Positions 49,277-58,877 of a stretch of DNA of 64,000 nucleotides are shown piece by piece. The position numbers were made by a program, and so were the translations under genes. The notes under the pieces were generated by a model, which had not been told where the DNA came from, searched no databases, and saw only the letters and a program-made list of their open reading frames with translations. Numbering within the stretch: the stretch's first letter is position 1; every line of letters begins with the position of its first letter. This stretch comes from Naegleria lovaniensis (taxonomy: Eukaryota > Heterolobosea > Eutetramitea > Acrasida > Naegleriidae): positions 1-64,000 of the forward strand of contig NW_025407844.1 of NCBI RefSeq assembly GCF_003324165.1. The letters are read 5' to 3'.

Positions 49277-50320
49277 GTTGAGTGAAATTGATCAAGAAAC
49301 GAGACAGGAAGTGAAGAAGGAAATTCAAGATTTGGAACGTTAAAGCAAAAATTGGAATGGAAATGTCACACAGATGATGAAAGTTTGGATGAAGAAATTG
49401 TTGAAATTGAAAAACAGAGAGAAGGTTTGAAAAATGAAACGGACACAGTATTCGATGAGTTACGCCAATCTTTGACATGATACATTGAACGAAGAATTGG
49501 ATAAATTGTTTCAGGAGAGAATTTGTATCATTTCAAAAATTAAAGAAATGAAACAGCAGGTAGACAAATCAACGAAGGAGTTTGAGAACCTTGATTCAAT
49601 GACAATTTTTGACATTGTTCAGACGAAAATCAACTCTCTTGATGTTGTGGGAAAAGATTTCAACAAGATGGTGTCACAATTTAGCTACAAATCCGTGAAA
49701 CAATTACGTGGAATGAAATGGATGAATTACGAAAAGCAGTTGAACGAATTGAAACAACAGGTTGACCAATTTGGAAAGCTAGACCCGTCATTTCTCTCAC
49801 CATCTTCAATCGAAGAAATTTCGAATGAATGGTTGTATGACGATACTCAGGTAGAGTTTTCAACTCAAAACACGGTGGTCACGTTGATCAAAAACACAGA
49901 AATGTTTGGCCGTTGCTTTGCATTTAACAACACCAAGATGGAAACTGGAATTTTCAACGGAAAGTTAAAATTGAACATTTGGCCAATTCGTTTTGTGTTG
50001 GAGTGACCACACATGAAGTTGTGACATCTCGACAGTTTCGTGCCTTTTTCCATCTGTACAATTCTAACAAGTCCTATTTACTGGCCGATCAAGGTCGAAC
50101 CCTCAGTTTGAATTTACATGAAAATGCACAAACGCTCGGATTTCGTTTTACCACCGGTGACGTTTTGGAATTGGAAATGAATTGCAAGACACACAAATTA
50201 ACCATTCGAAAAGTAGGAAGCAGCGAGTCCTTTACATTCAAAGATATTCATTTGCCAATTGCACTTCGCTTTCGGAATGATTCTGTGTCTTGTTACGATA
50301 TGAGAAAGACCATACAATAA
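49277..50320 (+). pseudogene. B-box/SPRY protein, copy 5, 5'-truncated
   Basis: Starts abruptly inside the family's coiled coil (LLSEIDQE-like segment) with no Cys cluster or B-box upstream. A TAA stop and frameshifts follow near 49338 and 49470. A longer open piece (49485-50006, ELDKLFQERICIISKIKEMK) then breaks again near 49980 before the SPRY end (FCVGVTTHEVVTSRQF, LELEMNCKTHKLTIRK). It lies head-to-head with copy 4, whose start is 165 bases away. The lost 5' half suggests it formed by a partial inverted duplication. Confidence 0.8.
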
Positions 50321-50494
50321 AAGATATCGTTCAAATGGTTGCTTGTTTGGTTAATGCAATACTGAACGGATTCATTGCCTTTTAAATTTCCCCCAAAATG
50401 CCAAAATTTTTGCGTCGAGCATATTTTGAACCTTGTTCCTTAATGTTCGAATGTACATTTCAGAGTTTTAATGGAATTTTCTTCTCGAGAACAA

Positions 50495-50504
50495 CCCGCT
50501 ACTC
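50495..50504 (+). repeat. Candidate left terminal inverted repeat
   Basis: CCCGCTACTC, paired with the right end CCCGCTTCTC read on the other strand (one mismatch). It is immediately preceded by AACAA, which recurs directly outside the right end. Confidence 0.5.
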
Positions 50505-50715
50505 GCGGTTGACGTTAATTTTTAACGTTTTTTCGTCAAAAATTACAATCAAAAAGTTAACGAAAAAAATTTTATTCTCGCTTGAAAAGCGTTAATTATT
50601 GACGAAAAAACGTCAATAAAAAGCGTTAATTTTCCACATTAACGATTTCATTATTCACGCGTCAAATTAACGTCAATTATTATGATGTTTCATAATAAAA
50701 AATAATTGACGAAAA
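50505..50715. repeat. Subterminal hairpin cluster, left end of the element
   Basis: Dense short inverted repeats built from GTTAA, TTGACG and GCGTTAA words. Two are near perfect: a 9-bp arm pair TTATTGACG/CGTCAATAA (50596-50604 and 50611-50619, loop AAAAAA), and an 11-bp pair CGTCAATTATT/AATAATTGACG (50671-50681 and 50701-50711) with a further stem inside. Such arrays are often transposase binding sites. Confidence 0.6.
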
Positions 50716-52420
50716 ATTAACGCTCCTTATTTCTCAAATTTCTCTTTCATTCTCGCTCAACCAATCGTTCACTAATTCAATCTCTTCAAACCACTCCAAA
50801 TCTTCAAATCTTGTATATTTATCCATTTTCCTCACATTCATTCATCCAAATTCTCTAATTTATATCCAACAACAAAGCTAAAGTAGCCAATTTAATGAAT
50901 ATAAATGGTAAATGAAAGATGAATTGGATTGACATTACTTACTTTTGAATAATTTAAGCTATCGGGTTGAAATATCATCTAATTCAATACTTGTATTTCA
51001 TATCATCTTTTCATTTGTTTATCATGATGTTGGTTTTGCATTCAGTTAAAATATTTTTCAGTTGCGGCATAATAATCATAGTGATCAATAGTTCAATCAA
51101 AACACACTTCAAATTCATATAAATGATATATCAATTTGTCATTTGTTTTGATATCTCTATTGCACTGACATTATTATTCACAACAAGTCATATTTTAACA
51201 TCAATCAAACCAATCCCTATTCATGACAAACAAATGCCTCGATGATCTAAATACACTCCAGGCTTAAAATGTTTAAACATCAAACTCTAAAGCATTGAAA
51301 GCTCTGTTAATCAATCCATAATAATTAACAACCTACAAATAATCCTTCATAATACCAAGCAAATTCAGCTTGAAATTCCATAACTCGATAATATAACATC
51401 TTTTTCAGTTCTACCATTGACAAATGTTAAGAAAGCGGTTGTTTGGTTATTGTTGCAACTACAATCCTTTAACTCTCAATGCATAGTGGGACAAGAGGGT
51501 ACGAATAATCAAACAACCAACTGTGGATCAAATATACTTGAAGTCTTATCATCCTATCCTCAATTGATTATCATTAAATTCAATCCCTACCTCAAGATAT
51601 CCCTTCATTATCTGGATGTTAGAACTTGCTTCAATATCCTCAACCAATCTCTACCAACGCATTCTATGTACAGAGTGTAATGATGGATATTCAAAACAAC
51701 AACTAATAAAGAAGAAGCAACTAAAACATTTTGAATAAACAAAAATCTGCTCAGCAAATCTAACAACCTACCGATCATGTTACTCTAGAAGGAAATAAAT
51801 AAACAACGAATAATGTTGTTGATATTAGTACATGGTTGGATATACTTACCGGTTTAACAGGTGAACAAGTTTAATCATCCTCCACAACAATAACAATGGC
51901 CGTAAATGAAACGAATTACCTTTTCAAACAGCACGAACAGAATTACTTTCAAATCAAGCACTAACTACAAACCCTATCTGTTTGTTCAACAATATCTTCT
52001 CCTATCATCAACATAACATTCATTCGTCTTGCCAAAATGTTTGATGATGCTAAAGGTCCTTTGTAGCATCTATCGTTGATCAGATTCAAGAAATTCACAA
52101 CAACTTCGTGAAAAAGAAAAGCTTACCGTAGAAAACTTTATCAATAAAAGCCTGCTTTGTCCTTTATAAGAGACAAAAGGCAAATGATAGCAAAGACAGT
52201 CCTCCATTTCGAGCAAACATGAAACGTGTCGATATCTTTGGATGATTTGGAGATCATATCTGTATCAATGAAACACGTACACTTACGCAAAGCAAGCTCT
52301 AGCAGCATATAAGATGAACAAGCGGCATCTGTTGATGAATGAATGTGATTGTTGAACGTGGAGGCTGCTACAAGCTTTTGAGAATTTTTTTAAAACAAAT
52401 TTTTTATGTAATTCAAGATT
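50716..52420 (-). other. Gene-poor interior with minus-strand splice signals
   Basis: No long reading frame, but the minus strand shows strong introns. One spans 51849-51785 (65 nt): GTAAGTATA donor, TACTAAT branch-like site, T-rich tract and CTTCTAG acceptor. Another spans 52126-52070 (57 nt): GTAAGC donor, T-run, CGATAG acceptor. Further GTAAGTG, GTAATT and GTAGGT donor-like sites occur near 52285, 51925, 51775 and 51330. This could be a spliced 3' UTR of the BEN-like gene, a spliced noncoding transcript, or a decayed multi-exon gene. Confidence 0.4.
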
Positions 52421-53826
52421 TTACAACGACTGCTTGCTCTTGGTTTTGGATTCATGCTCTTTCTTTGATGCGTTGTGTTTTAAAGTTCGACTTAAATTCA
52501 TCAATAATATTCGTTCCACTTTCCACTTATCCAATGGCACCTCAGTACATTCTAAAATGCAATCAATTACAATATCTTTCTGATCATCTTTCAAAAGAAC
52601 ATAATCCTTATCAAACAAATAATTGCTAACAATGCCAAGCCGAGCCGTCTTGTTGCTGTTGATAATTCTGGACACCAAATTTGGGGTATTTGTTTCACAT
52701 TAGCACCATATGTGACAGAAATTGTTTTGCTTGGAAGAATATTCGGGTATTGTAATTGAAGAGCAATTAATGCGTTCAATGGCTTATTCAATTTGATGAT
52801 TAATTCTTTTAGCTGTTTGTTTTCCAATGATAAGGCCTCGTTTTTCTCTCTGAGGTCTTTGACTTGCTGAAGGAAAAAGATATCACTAGCGAAATTCTTA
52901 TAATCAGTAGGTTCCGTAGACTTGGGCTCATTTTGCAAAGGAGAATCACTCTCTTCAACATTTGAATTTGAGTTTGTTCTTGAATCCGAAATTTCCGGTG
53001 GAGTTATAGAGAGAACTTCATTGTCATCAATTTTGTCATCATCGACTTCAGTATCATAATTCATGGAAAATAAGGAGACTGGAGTACATCCTCGCTGAAC
53101 CGTAGAAAAAGCATTTTGAATCATAGGAGCATGATTGGTTCGATCTTCAATTAATGAAAGGCATGAAATATCAAAAATCGTCTTCTTTTGATCTTGAACG
53201 AAGGATGGAACGTGAAATATAATGTCATTTAAACTGCAATTAGTTGAAGTGAGTGATTGAACTCTTCCTTTACCAATCTTGTAGTAACAATTCTCTCCCT
53301 TTTCAATAATTTCAACTAAATCTCCAACTTTGAGATTTGAACTCACAGGTGGGCATGTGGATTCAATTAAACCTTTTTGTTTCAAAAGGCTTACACTGAT
53401 AGCCTTGACTGCAGCACATATTCGTTCCGAAAAATCTTTGTCCGAGCTATAAGTTTGCAAAATTGACTGTCGCAAGCGTTCTGGATTACCAGCTTGAATA
53501 CCAACAAAAACCTTTTCTCCTTGTTTGAGAAATTGATTCATCAGAATGTATGTTGCAGAGACAGAGTCTTTGTTTGTAATGTCAATATCCTTGTTGTGAA
53601 TGTTTTGCAAAAAGTCTAAATATTTCTCAAGTTGAGGAATACTATTACATAAAGCATTTTCAGAGTGTTTCGCAATTAACTTAGCTTGTTTTTCATTTGG
53701 CTTTTTGGCCTCGAATAAAATTATTTGCTCTAAATCGGAGGAAGTGTCTTGTGTTGAAAGTGTACTATCGTTTGCTTTGGTTTTCTTTGTTGCATTCTTG
53801 CCAGGGTGTGATTTTGTTCTTTTCAT
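52421..53826 (-). CDS. BEN-domain-like protein paired with the transposase
   Basis: About 468 residues from ATG 53826 (MKRTKSHPGKNATKKTK). It has a basic N terminus, a helical middle, a short segment VGDLVEIIEKGENCYYKIGK that looks like a small beta-barrel (SH3/Tudor-like), an acidic linker, and a leucine-zipper-like coil (LREKNEALSLENKQLKELI). The C-terminal part (INSNKTARLGIVSNYLFDKD, VPLDKWKVERILLMNLSRTL) resembles the BEN fold, a DNA-binding helical domain. The frame breaks near 52680 between the coil and this end; one added base reconnects them. It diverges from the transposase gene, as accessory DNA-binding proteins of DNA transposons often do. The BEN call is moderate. Confidence 0.6.
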
Positions 53827-53997
53827 TTTTTTGAGTAATGTTGAATCTTGTTTTACAACCGTTAAATGTCCAATTTGCAAGTGGATCGAAAATTTGGGAA
53901 CGATAGATATTTCTTGACGAATATACGTAATTGGAGACACTTAATGGAATCTATATCGTTAAACAATCAACGTTCTTGTTTTGTGTTGTTGTAAATA
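53827..53997. promoter_or_regulatory. Shared divergent promoter of the transposon genes
   Basis: Only 171 bases separate the start codons of the leftward BEN-like gene and the rightward transposase gene, so both must be driven from here. No specific element can be named. Confidence 0.4.
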
Positions 53998-56253
53998 ATG
54001 AAGCAATTTGGTTTGAAGCGCCAAACTGTAGAAGGGTCCAGTTCAATTGTCAATTCAAAATACAATCACGAGCCAAATTATGAGCCTGTAAATAAGTTTC
54101 GTAAGACTGTTGCTCATTGCATTGATGATGATTCTTTGTTAGATATTGGTGGAATAGATATAAATTACTCTTCTCAGAACCATACAGTAGAAAATCAACA
54201 ATGTAATTGTAGTGCAGAGGGTCTGGAAAATCTCTGTTCAGGTTCTCATGATTCATCTCCGACGAATGAAAATAATCCATCCAATGCACAATCAGAACAA
54301 GACGACCTGTTACAGTTTTTCAGAGAATATTGGAGTGATGGAGATGATGGCATACTAGATGAAGAAGTTCTCTCTTCCCATTCATTTTCAAGCGTTGTGA
54401 ATGATAATGTCAATGTAAATGTTGATACGTTGATGAAAAAAATTCTCAAGTTTGCAGTAACAAGTTCTCTCTCTGAAAATTGTCTCAAAATGGTTTTAAA
54501 TCTAATTCGAGAAGCCATTCAACTCATTCATGAGAGTGATAAACAAGAACTTTCAGATAAGCTGACATTAACAGGGTTCTATAAGTATTTCCTTTTGTCT
54601 TCAAAGACAAAGAAAATTCCAATGTGCACTCATTGTCAGACGTATCAAAAAAATCCAGACCAAAAATCCTGTCCTAAATGTGGGAAATTATGGAAAGATA
54701 TCAAAACTCATTGCTTTTTACGCCCATTAAAATTCCAATTCGAGGAAAGGATATTCAGAGAGCCACAATTTTTGGATCAATTTAAACTTGATAATCGTGA
54801 TCCCCAACTTATCCAAGATCGTTGTGACGGAGACATCTACAAAAACATTCACAAAAAATTCGTAGATGAAGGAGGAAAAACTATGACGTTATTTGGTGAC
54901 GGTGTTGCTCCGTTTAAATCTAGTCAGCAAAGCTTTTACGAATTCTCTGTCACATTCAATGAGATGAAACCAAATGTAAGAAAGAAGCGCAAGAATAACT
55001 TTTTGTGGCTACTATTTCCTAACAAACCATCTCAAGAAGAAATCAATTTGTGTTTGAAAATCATGATGGATGATTTGAATGTGTTCAATGATCAATTTAA
55101 ACAAATATCATTGAGATTAGAAAGAGTAATTGCTGACTTACCTGCAAGGTCTGAAATTCTCTTATTTCAAAAATCAGGGTATTATTTTTGCCATTTATGC
55201 GAGATTCGAGGGGAACCTGTTCAGTTACCAGGAGGAACTACTCAAGTTAGATATCCACTTAGGAGAGACATTTCTAGTAATCAACGAATTGTTTTTGGTT
55301 TGAGAGATCGACATTTTTGGAATAATATTTCGGGAAAAGAGTTGTCATGGGGTGTTCGTGGATATTCTCCAATATTAGACCAGAGTTGGAAACCAACTCC
55401 CACTACAATATGCTCCTATGATTCAATGCATAACTTGTATGAAGGAATTATGCGTGACATGATGGAGATGATTCCACTTCAATATTGGGACGAGTTCGAC
55501 AAGGAATATCTCAAGCAAAAATTTCCTTCGTTCTTACATAGACACCCGAGATCAGTTTCCAAAAATTTAGTACACCTTAAGGCAATGGAGATATATATGA
55601 TTATTCACTATTATCTAGATCTACTTCAGGATGTTAAGAATTTCAGTATGATTGAGTTGAAGTATAAAATTATTAAGAGAATGGTTGTTGTAATTGACAA
55701 GTTAACAGATGCCATTAATATAGCTGATTTGAATTCAATTAATGAGGAACTAAGAGGTATTTTGGAGGATTATCAAGAGATGGTAGGTATTGCAAAGGCT
55801 ACAATGAACTTCCATGTAGCTAGTGATATGGTGCGAAATGCAGGCCTATATGGTCCATTGGCACATAATACAGCCTTTGTTGGGGAAAATCTAAACTTCA
55901 CATTGACCAAGCCGTTCATTTCATCAAATTCTGCAAGGTATTCTATTATGTTTTTTGATATGGCGCAGTTATGCGATATATTTGGTTTAAGTGAACTCAA
56001 ACCTTCGGAATGTGTGTGTGGTCATTTCGTGTTGAAGAAAGAGAGAGATGTTGTGGCTGATACTTCTTGTACTCCTGCAAAATACTTCAAAATCAAATCA
56101 TTCACAGATTCCACAGTGACTTTGCAGAATTTGTCAGACAGGTCTGTGATTGAAGTGTCCAACAAAGAGCCTCTGGTTCCTTGTGTTACTGTTACTAGAA
56201 AGGGGAAGAGTTATTTCATTCCGATGCACAAGAACGTAAATCAATATATTTAA
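53998..56253 (+). CDS. tnp2/KDZ-type (CMC-like) transposase
   Basis: A 751-residue single-exon frame without disruptions. A CxxC...CxxC zinc site lies at about residues 208-230 (MCTHCQTYQ...CPKCGK). The catalytic core has the order seen in tnp2/KDZ/Plavaka-like DDE transposases: GDGVAPFKSSQQSFYEFSVT near 300 (first Asp), FCHLCEIRGEPVQLPGG near 395 (second Cys motif), DSMHNLYEGIMRDMM near 474 (second Asp region), KNLVHLKAMEIYMIIHYYL, and HNTAFVGENLN near 626 (Glu). Such enzymes cut and paste DNA. An intact frame with the acidic residues in place suggests recent activity or domestication. The catalytic assignment is by motif order, not alignment. Confidence 0.75.
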   Translation: MKQFGLKRQTVEGSSSIVNSKYNHEPNYEPVNKFRKTVAHCIDDDSLLDIGGIDINYSSQNHTVENQQCNCSAEGLENLCSGSHDSSPTNENNPSNAQSEQDDLLQFFREYWSDGDDGILDEEVLSSHSFSSVVNDNVNVNVDTLMKKILKFAVTSSLSENCLKMVLNLIREAIQLIHESDKQELSDKLTLTGFYKYFLLSSKTKKIPMCTHCQTYQKNPDQKSCPKCGKLWKDIKTHCFLRPLKFQFEERIFREPQFLDQFKLDNRDPQLIQDRCDGDIYKNIHKKFVDEGGKTMTLFGDGVAPFKSSQQSFYEFSVTFNEMKPNVRKKRKNNFLWLLFPNKPSQEEINLCLKIMMDDLNVFNDQFKQISLRLERVIADLPARSEILLFQKSGYYFCHLCEIRGEPVQLPGGTTQVRYPLRRDISSNQRIVFGLRDRHFWNNISGKELSWGVRGYSPILDQSWKPTPTTICSYDSMHNLYEGIMRDMMEMIPLQYWDEFDKEYLKQKFPSFLHRHPRSVSKNLVHLKAMEIYMIIHYYLDLLQDVKNFSMIELKYKIIKRMVVVIDKLTDAINIADLNSINEELRGILEDYQEMVGIAKATMNFHVASDMVRNAGLYGPLAHNTAFVGENLNFTLTKPFISSNSARYSIMFFDMAQLCDIFGLSELKPSECVCGHFVLKKERDVVADTSCTPAKYFKIKSFTDSTVTLQNLSDRSVIEVSNKEPLVPCVTVTRKGKSYFIPMHKNVNQYI

Positions 56254-56291
56254 TGAAGCCGTGATGAAAAATAAACCTTGCTTTGCGCAAT

Positions 56292-56317
56292 TTTTGCGTT
56301 GTTTTTTTAACGCAAAA
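56292..56317. repeat. Subterminal hairpin, right end of the element
   Basis: A perfect 9-bp inverted pair TTTTGCGTT (56292-56300) and AACGCAAAA (56309-56317) with an 8-base T-rich loop, followed by GCGTCAACTTTGCG. It shares GCGTT and GCGTCAA words with the left cluster. Confidence 0.55.
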
Positions 56318-56350
56318 GCGTCAACTTTGCGAAGAGGGTTGCGGGTCCAT

Positions 56351-56360
56351 GAGAAGCGGG
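56351..56360 (-). repeat. Candidate right terminal inverted repeat
   Basis: GAGAAGCGGG, the reverse complement of CCCGCTTCTC, matching the left end at 9 of 10 positions. It is directly followed by AACAA, which also abuts the left end. Confidence 0.5.
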
Positions 56361-56458
56361 AACAACCGCTCTGAAAAAAATTTAAAAACCCTCAATTCTC
56401 CAAATTTTGCAAATTATCGAATTTCTCAACAATAGGCTCTGAGACATCATTTGGCATC

Positions 56459-58590
56459 ATGAGAAAAATCAGTGATCCTCCGTTTCTCAAGCAAGGACAA
56501 GTGGGTGGTTTGAAAAGTGGCCATCAGTCCATGATTGTGAGAATGGTGAGTCCCACCGGATCCATCTCAACCATTTCGTTACGGGAAAAACGTTGCTTTA
56601 TACGATACATTAATGCCATCATGGAGAGAGTAAGCCTTAATGATCCTCACGAATGGAAAATGATCGGATTGGAGAATATTGAGAGTGATGAAATGTATGA
56701 TCGGTTGAAAGATGGACTCGTATTCTTGTAAGTTGATTTTGAGTTTTCATCATCATGACCAATGACTCCGCGTGTATAATTATATTCCTCCTTTCACTCC
56801 ACCCTCTACACCCGAGAATAGACACCTTATTGATCAGATATTACCCAATCTTGTGGAATGGAAAATAGTCTACAAGTCCAAAAGCGGAGAAGAATTGAAC
56901 AAGATTAAACGCGTACAAAATCATCATCATGCATTACAGTGTTGCAAAGGATTAGGTATTGTCATTGTAAATATTTCAGCGGATGATTGTGCCGAGGGCA
57001 AACCAATGGCGCTTCATTCCATTCTCTCCATATTGATACGAGAGGAATTGTCCAAATCTCTGAATATTCTCTTCAACTTTCATGTGCTTGCGTTGAAAAA
57101 GCATGAGGAGGAGAGCATGAGTGAGTTTATGAGTCAGTCCGATCAAACCTTATTGCTGCGATGGATCAATACGCACCACCTGGAAACCAAGTTCAACACA
57201 CGAGTCAGTGGATTGGGTGAGGAATGGAAGGATGGTAAAATGTTTGAAATGTTGCTGCAAAGTGTTTTGGGAAAACGGTACTGTAATGAGGACACAACAC
57301 ATCAGAGCGGTGAGGACAGAATTGCACATGTCCTGCAATGCATTGAAGAAAATGGTTTGAACAAGAAACGAATACTTCTCGAGGTGGAAGACATTAAGTG
57401 TGGAGAAAAATCTTTGATTTCTGCCTTATTAATGTCCGTATTTTCGAGTTGTGAAGAGTCTGCCAAGTCAATTCTCATACCGCACACGAGAGAGGAGCTT
57501 GAGAGGCTTGCTGCAGAAGCTACGGATATTTCATTGTCCACATTAGTGTCCGTGTTGCCATCCTCCTTCTTTAGTAGCTCCAACAATCGAGATGCAGGGT
57601 GGGATTGGAATAACGGAAGTGTGTCAGGAGACATGTTAACCATGGGCCAATCCTTTCTGACATTTCTCAAACACATTTCGCTCACCATGCAGAGTGGTAT
57701 TAATGACATTATCAAACAGCGAGAGAGGAATGCTGAGAGAGAGAAACCAATGACCACCAGGTCCACAGTTGAAATGGTGAATACCAATCATGAGACGAAC
57801 AAGAAATCTGTGAATGGAAATAATGATCGAGTAAATCCAGAGAGTCTCCAATCACAGGCAGTGGTTACCCATGTCACGTCCAAAAATGCTGAAATTGAAT
57901 CGAACCAGCCATCCATAAAGGTTGAAAATGATCAAGTCCATACAGATCGCCACCAACTTGAACCAACCAACGGCGATGAAACAGAATATGAAAGAAAAGA
58001 CCTGCATGCTGTGAAAGAGGAAAACAAAGTTCTCTTAAACAAGTTGCACTCCTTGACAAGTTGTGTTCAGACTGCAAGCCAAGATATTACCTACTTACTT
58101 TCCACAAAAAAAGACGTTCTCAACACATTTGCAGAGTACAAGTTGGGAGGTAATTTGGCTGTAGATAAGGTACTTTCAAATAAGGGCGTTATTCGCAGTG
58201 CATTCTGTGAGGTAAGTATTTTCGTGACCAATCAATTGATAATTTGAAATTATTCTCTAAATTTCAAAACAACTTCATGTTGTTCTCTAAACACATTCTT
58301 CAAACCAAAAGAAACGAGGCACTTCGAGGAAAAGTTGGAAAAAGCGCTATTTCATTCTCTTCAAGGACTTCCTCTTGTACTACAAGTCGAAGGATGGTTC
58401 AGAAAAACCAAAAGGCATTCAATATTTGGATGTTTCCACAACAGCTGAACTCATAGATTCAGAGGAAAGGAAGGGAAAGTTATTTGTCATCAAGTCTGCC
58501 AATCGAGCTCTGTATTGTTGTGCCGAAAGTGACGAGGAGCGATTCGCATGGATTCAAAGTATAAATAATTTGTTGAGGCATGACCTTTGA
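56459..58590 (+). CDS. Tandem CH-domain protein with C-terminal PH domain
   Basis: Exons 56459-56727, 56822-58211 and 58312-58590 encode 645 residues in a clean frame. Two fimbrin/plastin-like calponin-homology domains are visible. CH1 is FIRYINAIMERV...DGLVFL (continued after intron 1 as HLIDQILPNLVEWK) and ALQCCKGLGIVIVNISADDC. CH2 is LLLRWINTHHLETKF, GEEWKDGKMFEMLLQ and the IKCGEKSLISALLMSVF end. A linker with coiled-coil tendency follows (KEENKVLLNKLHSL). A PH domain closes the protein (KRGTSRKSWKKRYFILFKDF, FAWIQSINNLLR). Tandem CH domains usually bind F-actin and PH domains bind membrane lipids, so it may tether actin to membranes. It starts just 94 bases right of the putative transposon end. 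Confidence 0.82.
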
Positions 58591-58877
58591 ATTTTAAAAC
58601 ACTTGAAAAAACTTAAAGCCCTTGTCGATGAGCAGTTTTGAGCTGTTGTCGGTATGTAGTTGTTTCTAAAATAGTCCAATAAACAGAATCATGTTCTTGA
58701 ATAGTTCAACCATGCACAATACCATAATAACATTAGATAACACGGAAATTGTAATGTTTTAGAAAATTATTGACCATTTCATCAAAATCATCGTTTAATA
58801 AATTTCTAAAATCATTCTAGAATTATTGAATAACTGTAGTAATAGTAGTAGCAGTAGAATACATTGTAAAAGCACAA

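Larger units (their letters stand above)
50490..56365. mobile_element. Candidate DNA transposon with BEN-like and tnp2/KDZ-like transposase genes
   Basis: A 5.9-kb block holding a transposase and a divergent BEN-like gene. At the left, AACAA (50490-50494) is followed by CCCGCTACTC. At the right, GAGAAGCGGG (the reverse complement of CCCGCTTCTC) is followed by AACAA (56361-56365). This gives inverted ends that match at 9 of 10 positions, flanked by an identical 5-bp direct repeat, as expected of a target-site duplication. Both inner ends carry GCGTTAA/TTGACG-rich hairpins. The boundaries are inferred from these short matches and could be chance. A second genomic copy or an empty site would settle it. 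Confidence 0.6.

Noticed and set aside
50505-50715. CRISPR-like or tRNA-like interpretation of the hairpin cluster
   Set aside because: No regular spacer length, no cloverleaf; eukaryotic context and nearby transposase favour subterminal repeats.
51417-51680. 87-residue plus-strand frame inside the transposon interior
   Set aside because: No recognisable motif, and the minus strand there carries stronger splice-like signals.
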